NCBI GenBank assembly: GCA_964016875.1 | Contig: OZ024730.1 | Location: 33,957,795-34,021,794 of the forward strand | Reading direction: 5' to 3' | DNA: 64,000 bases | Origin: Fallopia convolvulus | Lineage: Eukaryota; Streptophyta; Magnoliopsida; Caryophyllales; Polygonaceae | Shown: piece after piece, positions 20,782 to 32,184 of the stretch | Position numbering within the stretch: the first letter of the stretch is position 1 | How the letters are laid out: the number at the start of each line of letters is the position of its first letter | Translations under genes and position numbers: made by a program | Notes under the pieces: generated by a model | The model's database searches: none | What the model saw: only the letters and a program-made list of their open reading frames with translations | What the model was told of the DNA's origin: nothing

Positions 20782-21777
20782 AAGGCATCCAAGGAAGAGA
20801 ATCAAGTCATGAAGGTTCGAAAAGTTAAGAAGCTCGCCAAATTCAAAACAATGCTCGGTAAAATGGTCATAACTTGGGCTATAAAATCGATCACAAGTCT
20901 GTTCAAATTGCGTTGGATACATAATTAAAATATCTAAAACTTTGTAGTTTACGTCCAATCCGGAATCCAACAGCTAAGAGGACAAATACGCAATTTACTA
21001 AGAGTTGTTCAAGTCTTACGAGAATCTTATCTTTTATTTTGATTCTATCTTTATCTTTATGATATATTTTCGGCCAAAGGAAGTTTGTTAGGGATGAAAT
21101 ATATCTTGCTTTTATTATTGAAATCTTTTTGAGTTTTAGGATTAGATTTTTATTTTTCGTATCTAAATAAGTCAGATGATTATTTATTTGATTTATTTAT
21201 GGTAAGGAGACTTAAATAGGAGTTTTGGGAATATATTAGGTTATCTTATGAGGCAAGCAAAAGTTCCATCATACCCCTCTAGGGCTGGCCACCTTATTAC
21301 TTGCTCTCCAAGGAGACTCTTTTGTATTCCCTTTAAATACCTTGCATTTATCATTCAATAAAAATCAGATTGAATTAGATAAATCCCTATTGGTTTATCA
21401 AGTTTATGGGCCATTAAAGCAACTATTGTTCATGCATTCAATCTCTACAATCATCATCACCAATTTGTTTTCTTTCAATTCAGATTTGATTTGTTAATTT
21501 GATTATTTAATTTAGTTCTAGTTTGATTGTTAAAGATCAAACCTAGTTCATCAATTGAATTTAGCATTAGAGCCAATTCAATTAAACTATCTCTTTAATT
21601 ATCTTAACCCTTCAAAATCAATTCGTTCTACATCATTCTATGTGTTTCGAGTTACTTGTTCTCCAAGTTTCTAACTTTCAAGGCAAATCATGTCGGAAAT
21701 CGTGTTACTGGCAAGATCGGGATCTTGTGAGGTTCATACTTGGTCAACGAGGAGTAATCCGAGGCGATCACGTATCA
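20782..21777 (+). mobile_element. partial LTR of family G (copy G2)
   Basis: Closely resembles the reverse complement of the solo LTR at 44409-45649, for example GAAGTTCGAAAAGTTAAGAAGC, the TTTGTAGTTTAC block and the end GGCGATCACGTATCA. About 240 bp of the 5' end is missing. An AATAAAAATCAG polyadenylation-like signal lies near 21357, consistent with plus orientation. Confidence 0.65.
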
Positions 21778-22297
21778 GGTTTCGAGCCAAGTTTCAACGC
21801 AATAAGGGTCATTACCGAGGTGCACTTGGTCGCTAACAAGGTGTTCAACAAAGGAAGAAAGTCGAAGAAGTGCAGAAAATCCTACTGACCCCGTCAAGGT
21901 CGGTACCGAGGCTCTCCGTGTCGGTAGGGACAACAGAGTCGGCGCATTTAATGATCTTTTATCCCATATCTTTATGCTTTTATTAGTTTCCTTAAGGGAT
22001 ATATCTTTTAGAAGATTAATTTCCTTATAGATAGCTTTAATTTCTCTATAAATACCCTTGTCTAGCCTTTGTTTTAGAGATCCAACAATCCCACAATTAA
22101 CCTAGTTTTAGAATAGGGAGCAAGTAGAGAGAAGAGAATAAGGTAGAGAGAGGGACGAGTTTGTGGGGAAGACTTGGAGAACAAGTCTGTCTTGGATTCG
22201 GTTGTAAGCTTTTATTTAATTAATTTAGTTGTTTTTAATTATGATTTGTGAGTAGTTTCTCTCTCTCTAAGGTTGGGGTTAAACCCAACTGATAGCA
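21778..22297 (+). repeat. Athila-type LTR fragment
   Basis: Follows the G2 LTR and carries the same ordered features as LTRs A, B and H: palindromic motif GGTCGGTACCGAGG (about 21898), TATA-like TATAAATACCC (about 22048), GTGAGTAG at 22248 and hairpin GTTGGG/CCCAAC at 22272-22289. It is cut at 22297 where LTR E begins. Confidence 0.6.
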
Positions 22298-23706
22298 TGT
22301 ATTTAGGTGTTAGTTTTAGGGCATATTTATGTTTAAATCTTAGGAAGTTGCATGCATTTTGCTTAGTATTAGTAGTTTTTGCATTCCGGTGTCTACTCTT
22401 GTGTTTTCGTGTTTTTAGGTCGTTTTAAGGAGTAAGGATTGGTTAAGTTGAAGGATTCAAGATTGAAAGTATTCAAGTGTCTTTTCCAATGATATTCAAG
22501 CCACTTTTGATGATCATTAAGGCCCAAGAGGTTGTGGAAAAGAACGCTTAAATTCAGGCCATGCATTGGAGTTGTTGTTTCGACACCACTTTCTTGTGAC
22601 GCATCGTTCAAGAGCTATAGTAATCGGATAAAGATGAATTTGGTATCATTGGAAAGATAACTCAAAGCGCTACAATTCATATTTTTACTTTAAGTTCAAA
22701 TTCCAACTCTACATGGGTCAATACAGCCTTCGAAAGTACTGTCAAAATGTTGTAAAGACAAGAACCGCGATCACGGCCAACCTCTACAACGATCGCGGCT
22801 ATGGCAGTCGCGACCCTGCTAAATTGACACGCGTGAGATTTTTCCGCTTTATCTTTATTGCTTTTTATTTTATCTTTATTATTTCGTGTTTTAGAGGCTA
22901 CTTAAACCTAGATTTCAGCCTTTGTTTTGGTACACTTATCTTGAGACCTTATTTCCATTATTTCAGACTTTTGTATTATCTGTTTTGTGGAGAACTAAAC
23001 CCTTTAATTCTATTCAAGTTGAAGCTTTAAAATTCAAGTTTATTGTGAGATTCTACAATTCAAGTTTATTTCTACAAGTTATTTCAATTCTCTTGTGCTT
23101 AATTAATATTGATTGTATTAATTTCTATTTGATTGATCACCTTGTTGAAATTGATGTTCTCTATTGCTAGATCTAGGTTTTCTCGTAGTAAAACCTAGTC
23201 TTTGTAGCAACTCAATGTTTTAGGACTCGTTGGACTAAAACCATTGAGAAAGAGATTTTATTGCATGCTTATTGTTTGACTCGTTTGAACTCAATTTGCA
23301 TGTATCATGCATTTCCTTGCTCTTACTGCTAGTATCATTATTATTCATGAACGTTTCATGTTTGTTTTGATATTAAGTATTTACATGACCCGTTGGCTTG
23401 TTTTTTATATCTGATCTGGATAGGAATAACCAAAGGAAATAACTTGTTTGAATCAATGATCAATAACTTGATGATGAAAGTGGATGCTTGAATAAGATTG
23501 TTTTCCTAAATTGATAAAAACTCAACCTTTACTTTGTTTAATTGCTTGATTTGTTTATTTCAATTTCATAGTCTTACATTAATAATAAAAAAATCTTTGT
23601 TACTTAATTGAGTTGATAATAATATAACTTAGGATACAAGTGTCTCTTGGGTTCGACCCCGACTTACCAGCTATACTAGTTGTGTAACTAGGGATTTATA
23701 TTTTGA
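22298..23706 (+). repeat. LTR E (Athila/Tat-like), plus orientation
   Basis: Begins TGTATTTAGGTG and shares blocks with LTR D in the opposite orientation (GGAAAAGAACGCTTAA, TGCATTGGAGTT, TTCGACACC). It ends in front of TTTGGCGC (23706-23713), the first bases of a tRNA-Asp-type primer site, where homology stops. A CGCGATC/GATCGCG/TCGCGA motif group lies at 22766-22815. Short frames inside it are not genes. Confidence 0.6.
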
Positions 23707-23763
23707 TTTGGCGCGACGACTTTCAGCCATTCACCAAAAATGGTTATGTATGATTGCTCTTGA

Positions 23764-24846
23764 TCATATTTTGATTGTTTTTATCATAATTCTATTCTCT
23801 TGTCCTTCCTCAACAACAACTGGGGCCTTATTTTTACCTCTAATTGAGCCCCTAACATCAGTCACATTTAAATCACCATCCCGAACTTCAATGAACCAGT
23901 TAGCTGGGCTGTCTCCAATCTTTACTCGGCTCCCATCAGGAAGCTTCATTACTCTCCCAGAATCCCCAATCGCCCAATAGTAGGAGTTCCTGTAAATATA
24001 GAGCACACCCATCTTCTTGAGCATAGTGAAGTCTATAGCCACCGGTGGGATATCAACCTGTAACCTATCAAGATTAACTTCAAAGTGCTTGGCCAGATGG
24101 GTCACAATCCCACCAATACAGATAGCTCCTCCACCCTTATTTCCAACATGGTACATATGATTCATCAGCATGGCACCCAAACTCATCATCTTCCTCTTCA
24201 AACAAGCGCCCAACACAGCCACATCTTTCTTTGGGCAGTTGTTTCCACCATCACCCCGCCCATTCATACTACCAGCAATAAATCGTTGAAAAAGTTTAAT
24301 GGCGGGATGAGTAATGGGAGAGGCCTTTTCTCGGGTTGGGTTATAAGTGGTTATCCCAGTTATGGCTCTCCAGAAACGCTTGTCAGCCCATGTAACACCA
24401 TTTTCAGTTAGCACTACATCCTTATCATAAATGTGAAGGAACCCAAATGCTCGTTTGACCTCTTTCAAGGTCATCTTCCTCCTTACACCTCCGAGCCAGA
24501 ACTTAATCTCTCCTTCTCCTCTGAAATCAATGGACAAAGTACTTAGAAACTCCAATGTTAACCCCTTGAAGGTGGGTTCACACAGCTTCAAGAAATCGCC
24601 CATATGCAGCTGCGCCCCTATCTCATTCAATAGATGAGCAATCCTGATCTCATTCATCAGGTTCCAGTCAATGAACCTAGTTGCTTTCCATTCCCTGTCC
24701 TTCAGATGCTCAAACCGGATCACATGATTGTTCTTTGCCAGAGTGATCCCAAAAGTCTCTTGGGTGGTTTCTCCCACCACAACAGGGGGAGCTAAAGCAG
24801 CTCGGGATGATGAAGCTTTGTCTGTTCTACCTCTCTTGTTACCCAT
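23764..24846 (-). CDS. ATHILA ORF1 protein of element D, uninterrupted
   Basis: 360 residues from ATG at 24846 to TAA. Blocks IRFEHLKDREWKATRFIDW, EFLSTLSIDF, FWLGGVRRKMTLKEVKRAFGF and LGAMLMNHMYHVGNKGGG match the layout of ATHILA ORF1 / putative plant transposon proteins (PF03078 / PF20167-like, by memory of the families). No signal peptide or transmembrane helix is apparent. It starts with a short basic S/A-rich N-terminus like ORF1 of B and C. Biochemical function is unknown. It is the only long frame of D without a lesion. Confidence 0.75.
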   Translation of the reverse strand: MGNKRGRTDKASSSRAALAPPVVVGETTQETFGITLAKNNHVIRFEHLKDREWKATRFIDWNLMNEIRIAHLLNEIGAQLHMGDFLKLCEPTFKGLTLEFLSTLSIDFRGEGEIKFWLGGVRRKMTLKEVKRAFGFLHIYDKDVVLTENGVTWADKRFWRAITGITTYNPTREKASPITHPAIKLFQRFIAGSMNGRGDGGNNCPKKDVAVLGACLKRKMMSLGAMLMNHMYHVGNKGGGAICIGGIVTHLAKHFEVNLDRLQVDIPPVAIDFTMLKKMGVLYIYRNSYYWAIGDSGRVMKLPDGSRVKIGDSPANWFIEVRDGDLNVTDVRGSIRGKNKAPVVVEEGQENRIMIKTIKI

Positions 24847-25892
24847 TATTACAGAATCTCAATTTAACCTGCAGAACACGACAAACAATCCAAACAAACT
24901 CAATTCCGTTGTCCCGACAAGGACAACCACAACAATATTTCACAAATAATCGCTCAAACACTCTCTTCCCCCACTACCTAGAACAATTTAATCAAAATTT
25001 AATCAAATTTCTAGGTGATTTTCGGATTTGTATGCAAAGCTCAAATAAAACACGAATCTAGGCTAGAATCATGCAATAAACGAACTTTTGTGAAGAACTT
25101 AAGCCTAAATCTGAGCCTAGAGGGGTCAAATTCGGGTTTTATGATGCTAAACCTAGATCTAGATTTAATATACTAAAACCGAAATTTAGAGGGAGATTTG
25201 AGAAATCTTACTTGAATCCCGCTTGAATGTGAGTTCCTTGCTTGAATTTGATTGAAAATCCGACTTGAATGGGGTTGAATGGAGCTTTGAGAGCTTGCCT
25301 TCAATGAGGTAGAGGAGAGGTAGGGGAAATAGGCGGAAATTATGAGAGGAGGGAGAAGAGGGCTCGTGTTTCAACTTTATAGGGTTGCTGAAAACTGTCG
25401 ATTGCGCGGGATCGGCTCCGATTGCGCGACAGCGCTTTTGCGATCCGGCACAATCATGCCTCAGTTGGAATTGCTCGGCTTGGGGGCTGGGATTGCGCGG
25501 CCGCACATTTAGCAGCCCAAGCCGCGCAATTGCTTTTGAGTTGGCATTGCTCGGGTTGGCTTTAGATCTTTTGGCCACGCAATTTTTGTCCCCCTTCCGA
25601 GTTTTTCTGTACTTCAAGGCTTGCCTAAGCTATCTGAAATTTTTGAGGATTATTTCTACCTAAGCTAACTAATAAAAACAAAAATTGTAAGAACAAAAAC
25701 AAAAAATCAAAGCAAATTTATCCTAAAACATGGGTTGCCTCCCAAGAAGCGCTTGTTTAACGTCTTTAGCTTGACGTAAAAAGGATATTAAGAAGGATAC
25801 GAGCTATGGAATTCGATCTCCTTCCCATCGAATCCCATCTTCAGAGTGCCCTGTGGTATGTCAATCCTTGTATTCGCAGTCTTCAAGAATGG
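24847..25892 (-). other. element D leader between protease and ORF1
   Basis: Contains the conserved post-pol block at 25732-25774 and an inverted-motif cluster of GATTGCGCGG/CCGCGCAATTGC type at 25394-25580. In-frame protease C-terminal residues (KTANTRIDIPQGTLKMGFDG) continue past the stop at 25893 to about 25800. The 143-codon frame at 25186-25617 lacks coding character. Confidence 0.55.
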
Positions 25893-26777
25893 TCATCCTA
25901 GCAATACAGACGTTTTTCCAGCTCCCGATCCCATGTCCATCACTAGAAAATCAGCCGGAAATTTCAAGGAGTCCACCGTAACCCATACATCTTCAATTTT
26001 TCCTTTGGGCCTCACAGTGGAATGATTAGTTAACTCTACTATGGTTCGGGTCTCCTTCAATGGTCCCATACCGAGTTTCTCATATAAGGAGGAAGAAATC
26101 ACATTGACATATGCACCTAAATCAATTAAAGCTTCATTAACTTTGGTGCTTCCAATCATGCAAGGAATGGTGAACATGCCAGGATCACTACACTTCTCAG
26201 GCAAACGCTTTTGAAACACAGCAAACACATGTTCTTTTTCTTTAACTTGCTTCTGACTTTTCTCCTTCTGTCCCCTTTTTAGAGTGCACAACTCCTGCAA
26301 AAACTTAGCATACTGCGGTACACTCTTGATCAGATTCAATAACGGGACATTAACTTTGCATGTACTAAAGACCTCGAACAGCTCTTTATCATTCTTCAGT
26401 TTCTGGGTTTCCTTTAAGGCTTCAAGAAAGGGTGGAACAGGTACATAGGCTTTTAGACGAGGTGCAGAAGTGTTCTCCAGTTCGCCCAGATTGCGCGGCT
26501 TCGCATCCAATTGCGCGGCCGCATAATTTTCTTCCTGCCCGCGCAATCCCAACTGGGACTGTGTTGCGCGGGGTGCAAATTGCTCGTCCGCGCTTTTAGC
26601 AGCCAAGCCGAGCAATTTGCCTTCGTTCTGTTCCTCTGTTTCTCCAGTCTTGCTCAACTGGTATACTTGTCCTGCCTCAGAACCATCAAAAATGGAGATA
26701 AAACTGACATTCGCCCTCGAGTTAAGCTCTGTTTGAGACGGTAGCTTACTTGAATCTCTAGCTTCTAGTTTGCTCAC
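25893..26777 (-). pseudogene. gag-pro polyprotein, protease part (element D)
   Basis: Retropepsin-like region with ALIDLGAYVNVI (active-site D in DLGA) about 45 residues before the C-terminal DFLVMDMG, then KTSVLLG and a TGA where other copies have R of GRPFL. The upstream part is a gag-pro linker containing the GC-rich motif cluster in codons (26485-26615). It is in the same frame as the knuckle segment at 26898-27401 but separated from it by two stop codons. Confidence 0.7.
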
Positions 26778-26897
26778 TCCCTCGGCAATCTAACTAACTT
26801 GATTCTCCAGATTCTTTATATTGGACTTGGTTTCCTGTTGAAGCTGAGTTAGAGAACCATGTATTGTCGAAACTGTCTGAGTCAGATTTCTGATCAT

Positions 26898-27401
26898 CTA
26901 GTCAGTACACATAACATTCTGATTCACTCCCTGAGCTTGAGGTTGGAAAGGTGGTTTGTACTGAACTTGGCCACCTTGATTGTTGAACTGTTGATTGCTT
27001 GAATTCCCATACCTCAGATTAGGATGATCCCTCCAGCCTGGATTGTAGGTGTTGGAGAAGGGGTCATACCTCGGCCTAGGTGGTCCATATCCTCCCACTG
27101 CATTCACCTCAGCGTTTTGATCTTGAAGTGTAGGGCAAGCATCAGTGGGATGCATGTTATCAAAACAAATCTCACATGATTTCACCTGTTGTCTACCACC
27201 TTGTTGCAAAAGCTGCTTCATCATTGTTTTCAACTCAGTGACTTCATCTTGGATTCTTGAATTAGTCACCACAGAATTTGCAGCTTTCGAGCTAGTTTCT
27301 CTTCTGAACTGTCTTGTGCCCTCAGACAGTTGTGTGAATAGTTCAAACGCAGCAGTAGGGGTTTTGTTGAGGATATTGCCTTGACATGCTGCATTCACCA
27401 T
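26898..27401 (-). pseudogene. gag C-terminal part with CCHC knuckle (element D)
   Basis: Begins MVNAACQGNILNKTPTAAFELF, the usual continuation of plant Ty3/gypsy gag, and contains the knuckle CEICFDNMHPTDAC (C-x2-C-x4-H-x4-C), then a P/Q/N-rich tail. It is one base out of frame with the gag segment upstream and ends at TAG (26898). Confidence 0.75.
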
Positions 27402-28093
27402 TCCAAGAGGCCATTAAACAAGTATAAAATCAGATCTTGATCAGTGTAGCCATGGAACGGACAGTTGGCTATCAGCCTCTTGAATCTCTCATAGTATGCA
27501 TACAAGGTCTCATTAGCTTCTTGCTCAATATTGCTAATCATCTTCTTCAGTTCATTGAGCCTTGTAGCAGGGAAGTACTTCTCTAGAAAAGCTTCTTTCA
27601 TCTTAGCCCATGTATCAATACTTCCCTGAGCCAAGTAATAAAACCAGTCTTTAGCCTGATCCTTGAGAGAGAAAGGAAAGGCTCTCAGCGCAATCTGGTC
27701 ACGAGTCACATCTGCAGGCTTCATGCTTGAGCACACATCATGAAATTCAGAAAGATGTTTGTTGGGATCTTCACCACTAAGCCCATGGAATGAAGGCAAA
27801 AGGTGAATCAACCCAGATTTCAGCTCGAACTTGACTCCCTCACCAAGAGCAGGGAATTGCACCGCCAACGGTTGTTGTGCCAAATTCGGTGCAGTTAACT
27901 GTCTCAATGTTTGGTCACCCATCTCGACAGATTCAGCAGATTTAGCTGATTCAGAGTCAGAGTCAGATTCTTCAAGAAAGAACGGTAAGGCCTGAAAGTG
28001 ATTCCGGATTTCCTTTCTTAGCTTGAAGAGAGTCCTGTCAATATCTGGATCAAATAGCAGAGGAGATGAGTTAGTAGCATGGGTATGAATCAT
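27395..28093 (-). pseudogene. retrotransposon gag domain (element D)
   Basis: 232 residues from ATG 28093. The core LLPSFHGLSGEDPNKHLSEF, IALRAFPFSLKDQAKDWFYYL, WAKMKEAFLEKYFPATR and ANETLYAYYERFKRLIANCP is the Retrotrans_gag (PF03732-type) domain. A one-base frameshift at NGLLEW separates it from the knuckle segment. It would form the virus-like particle core in the cytoplasm. Confidence 0.82.
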
Positions 28094-28148
28094 ATAACAG
28101 GTTCACACCCAAAATAGCACAAAAGTAATAGACACAAATAGCGACGAG

Positions 28149-28166
28149 TCCCCGACAATGGCGCCA
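28149..28166 (-). other. primer binding site of element D
   Basis: Minus strand TGGCGCCATTGTCGGGGA, two mismatches from the complement of the tRNA-Asp 3' end, 4 bp from the LTR end. Confidence 0.8.
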
Positions 28167-28170
28167 AATT

Positions 28171-29788
28171 TGATGAGGTATTTTCGGTGGGCGTTATACC
28201 AATCAAAGAAACCTAACTTAACCAACTCAGTAGAGCGGTAAGCAAGGGTCGAACCTACAAAGACTCGTGTAAATGTGTTATTGCTTAAGTGCCAAGTAAC
28301 TAATATGGGGGTTTTATTGAATGAAAATCTAAACTACTATGCAAAATTAGAAGTAAATATAAATGCAAAAGATGGTTTAAATCAATTAAAGACAAACGTG
28401 TTCAACTAGTTACATCCATCATAGATATGCTTATTGATCATTGATTATCTTGATTCTCAATTTTCTTGAATAATCTATTGTGGATTATACTCCTACTAAG
28501 GATTATGACCCAAACTTTATAAATAGTTGAAAGAACTAATAGTCTAAACAACCCTAACCATTTAAAAACCTAAAACAACGTCTAGATTCAATTAAACGAC
28601 AGCTTTATGAGTCAAGTTATCAATAAAAACAAACACTTAGAGCAAACAGACATCTAAGTTATTTGTGGATTTATTCCCTTCTACAATTGAATAGCCCGAA
28701 CGGGTCCAAAAAATTATAGATGCTACTTTATCTAATCAACCCCGAACGGACATTAATCAGATTAGTTGTAAATTAACCTAGAAATTCTATTAGGTGATCA
28801 ATCTAACAAAACCCTAGAATAATTCTGATTTAATTAAGCACAGGGAATAAAACCTATTCAAGTTGATGAGAATCAATCAAACCTCACAATATTATGCAAT
28901 CTATGATTTCAATAACTAGTTAAACACAAGAGATTTAGCAATGCATAATTGAATTAAACGCAAACTTACAAAGGTTCAAAGGTTCTTCCTTGAGAGAAAA
29001 CCCTAGCCTCCAAAAGTTATGATCAAAAGTTCTTTAAAATAAACTAACATAAGGTTTATATATGTCTTCCAAATAATCCTCAAAAGATCTATCTTTAAGC
29101 TATACTCGGATATGATATAACCCTAGGCCCGAAAATCAAGCCCAAAAGTCGGCCTATGATGTCCGCGTGAAATTCCCGATTGCGCGGGATCGTATAATTG
29201 CGCTGCCGAGCAATGTGCCATCCCGCGCAATCACCCCTCAGTTGGGATTGCTCGGGATAGGGTGCTGAATTACGCGGCCGCGCTTTTAGCAGTCATCCCG
29301 CGCAATTGCCTTAGTTAAGCATTCAAGCGTCAATTCAGAGGCTGTTTTGACCCACTTAGAGTTGGAATTTGGACTCGGAGTAAAAATATGAATTGTATAT
29401 CTTTGAATTACCTTTCCATTGATACCAAATTAAGACTCATCCGAGAACTATAGCTCCCAAACCAAGCATTGCAAGATAGAGGTGTCGAAACAAGAACTCC
29501 AATGCATAGCCCGGGCTTAAGCGTTCTTTTCACACAAGCTCTTGGGCGTTAACTCTTCTAATCTTCACTTGTATCACTCTAAGCTTCATCAAACTCCACC
29601 ACAATCATCTAAGATCCATCCCATTCATGGTTGTTTACCTAAAGATCTGCAAAACCGAACAAAACAAGCGCAACTACCCGAAAATACAAGATCCTAGAAA
29701 CTAAACTAAAACCAACTAAAACTAACTAAAACTTATGCAAAATAAACATAAATATGCATCCTAAACACTACCTAAATGCAAGATATCA
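28171..29788 (-). repeat. 5' LTR of element D
   Basis: Minus-strand reading starts TGATATCTTGCATTTAGG (29788) and ends AATACCTCATCA (28171), 1,618 bp with 4-bp terminal inverted repeat TGAT/ATCA. Contains GC-rich inverted motif pairs GATTGCGCGGGAT / ATCCCGCGCAATC at 29171-29312. The exact outer boundary was chosen from TG/CA and could be a few bases off. Confidence 0.7.
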
Positions 29789-30651
29789 AACAACAATGAG
29801 ACTTTCATTCTACTCATCCCATCCCTTCTTTTGAACCAAAACATACACTCATCAAAACAAATTTCAACCAACTAAGTCCTAATCCCCGAATAGGGTCAAG
29901 CTTATATCGGCTAGGAATTAATTTTGTGGAGTTACAAAAATAGGCTTAAGGCACAAGAATGGGCTTCAAAAACAAAGGATAATGTAAGGGTGGATATGGA
30001 TTAATAAGGCTCATGAGAAATAAGTTCTCCATCATATGATTTGTCATGTAATGAACTAAAATCTTATATAGGCTTTGAGAAATAGATAAACATCCCAATC
30101 TCAAGAGATAATATACACATAAGAGAGTAAATCACTCAAAAAATTAAGGCTAATCATGCTCACAAGGTAATTTTTGTTGGATTGCAATAAACTCATGCTA
30201 AAAGCCATATGTGCTCAATTTCATCACAGGCTAAACTTCACTTAAAACAATTTCATCAAAAGACTTGGGCTAAACTATCAACAAAATGTGAAAGGATTTA
30301 CATGATTATGCAAGCAAAAGCAATCATAGAACCATAAAGATAAGGGTATTACCCGTCCTAAAAATCTTTTTTGTGTTTTTTTTCAAATTTTTTTGTCATT
30401 TTTTAAAGAAGCAAAGCAACTAAACAATCTAAAAGCAACAAAAGATATCAAACAAGACATAGAAAACAAAAATAACAAACATAAGAGTTTTCTTTTCCTT
30501 TTCTACCCCATACTTAAGCTATACAGTGTCTTCATTGTAAAAACAAAATAAAGCAAAAAGAAAGACATAGGGAAAAGAAAATGAACTCACATATTGGTTT
30601 TTGAAGCAGTGGAAACAGTCTTTGAACATCCTTGAAGAGAGAGAGAGGGAA
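29789..30651 (-). other. element C 3' non-coding region
   Basis: AT-rich; contains CTTAAGTATGGGGTAG (minus, about 30510) and a TAAGCTTGACCCTATTCGGG block near 29900 that matches element A at about 18170. No gene. Confidence 0.55.
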
Positions 30652-32184
30652 TCAGGGCAAAGGTGGAAAGCGCTTCTCCAAGTTATGCATGAACATAGTA
30701 GTAGATTTCCAACGCTCTTCGGTCTCATCCCATCGTGTCTCAGCTGTCCTCCACCGGGACTCATCCATCTTGTAGCACTCCTCATCAACCTCCCTCTAAG
30801 CCGTGTAATCATCTTGAAATTGGGTCATCCTATCGTACATTTGAAACTGACCCATCTAAAGCCTATCCATCCGACGAACCATATCATCAACCCAAGGAGG
30901 TGGAGCTGAAGAGGAATTGGATCCGTCAGGAGGATGGTGGACTCAGTAACCCTGATGATGCTCAAAGGATGCCCAATAACCGACCCTAGGTCCCTTGATA
31001 CCGTGGCCTCTGTGGTGAAAATGGTGGTCGGTAGTGGGATCATAAAGCACGATACTGCGCTCATCTGACATGTTAACATGTTCATTTGCGCCTGCAACAC
31101 CATCGGTACTGAAGCCATAAGGCTCGGTAATGACCTCCTCATTCCTATCTTGCATTTCTTTGTCCCCTAAAACCGTGACTATATTGTCCTTAGTGAAGCG
31201 TCTTGCTCAGGTCTCTTAGCCAATGGGAAAGGTGTAGAAGTCCAAGTCTAGAACCAATTGGGAAGGTACAAGAACTCAACTTTATCCTCTGTGACCAACA
31301 CCTGGCGATCATTGACTGTAGTGGTTACTCCCTCACTACATCTCTGAAAAATTCCCGAAGACACCCAGTAAGCGGTGTCTAGATTTTGTGGTGGGAGTGC
31401 AGTGTACCGGGAAAGATCGATCTCACAAGCTAGAGCAAGAAGGGTCACTATTCCTCCAAAGTAGACATCCTCCAATTTTGGCCCTTGTTGTTCTACATAC
31501 ATCACCCACTCATATCCCAAGTTCATTGGAGCAGGATTGGTGAAAAGCATGGTGCGTAGACAACCCACCTCCGTTCTTGTGGGCCGAGATAACTCCTTCT
31601 TGGCCCAAATGGTGGTGCCAATAATCCTCAAAATGATGCGAAAAAGTGGACTGACTATGTGGGGGCCAGGGAGTGCACGCACTGAGCAATGATCTTGACT
31701 TGTGATGTAGCCCCATGTCTCTAGAACCTTGAAATGGTCGGGAGCTATGTAATCACGGGAAGGGCTAGGGAATCTAATGAGAGTGTTCAACTCGCTCATG
31801 GTAAGATTGTAATCCTCGTTCATGAGTTTGAAGGTGATCCTACCCACAGATCTCGAATTCTTGAACCGGGTTCGAAGAGGGGCCACAAATTCTGCAGTGA
31901 GGGTCTGGTAGTAAGGGAGGTCTTCACTTTTAGGAGATGGGCTGCTCCTATGTTAGAGAAGGCATGCTTGAGGTCCTTGTAAATACCCAACTTCATCCCA
32001 TGGACCTTGGAAACCATCTTGTTTTCTGAGACCGCTTGTAAACTGTCTTGAAGATCTCGGCCTTTTCATCGGTTGTCACCTCTACACTATCCATTGGTGG
32101 TGGGGATGGAGCTGGTGATGGAAATGGAGATGGCCTCTTTGTTCTCTTGCTCGCCCTCTTGCTTGCTCGGCTTGTACTTGCCAT
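30652..32184 (-). pseudogene. ATHILA ORF1 of element C, frameshifted
   Basis: Starts MASTSRASKRASKRTKRP at 32184 like the basic N-terminus of the B protein. Segments in changing frames follow: KLGIYKDLKHAFSNIGAAHLL (about 31990-31930), then a long frame 31886-31248 with FKLMNEDYNLTMSELNTLIRF, FRIILRIIGTTIWAKKELSRP, GGIVTLLALACEI and GIFQRCSEGVTT, stopping after LPNWF. The C-terminal part in a further frame ends MHNLEKRFPPLP at TGA 30654-30652. At least three frameshifts or stops make it non-functional. Palindrome-module sequences lie in its C-terminal part (31078-31140). Confidence 0.75.

Larger units (their letters stand above)
23714..29788 (-). mobile_element. Athila-type element D: LTR, gag, pro and ORF1 without RT/RNaseH/integrase
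   Basis: Order on the minus strand: 5' LTR (29788-28171), tRNA-Asp-type primer site, gag, CCHC knuckle, protease, the conserved post-pol block, and ORF1 to 23764. There is no trace of reverse transcriptase, RNase H or integrase between protease and the post-pol block. The 3' LTR is missing, with a junction to LTR E near 23713. It sits next to element C in the same orientation. Confidence 0.75.

Noticed and set aside
22713..23170. Plus-strand frames of 80-105 codons
   Set aside because: They lie within LTR E and show no domain.
25186..25617. 143-codon minus-strand frame in element D
   Set aside because: Overlaps the GC-rich inverted motif cluster and ORF1 leader; no similarity to gag, pro or ORF1 and no counterpart in B or C.
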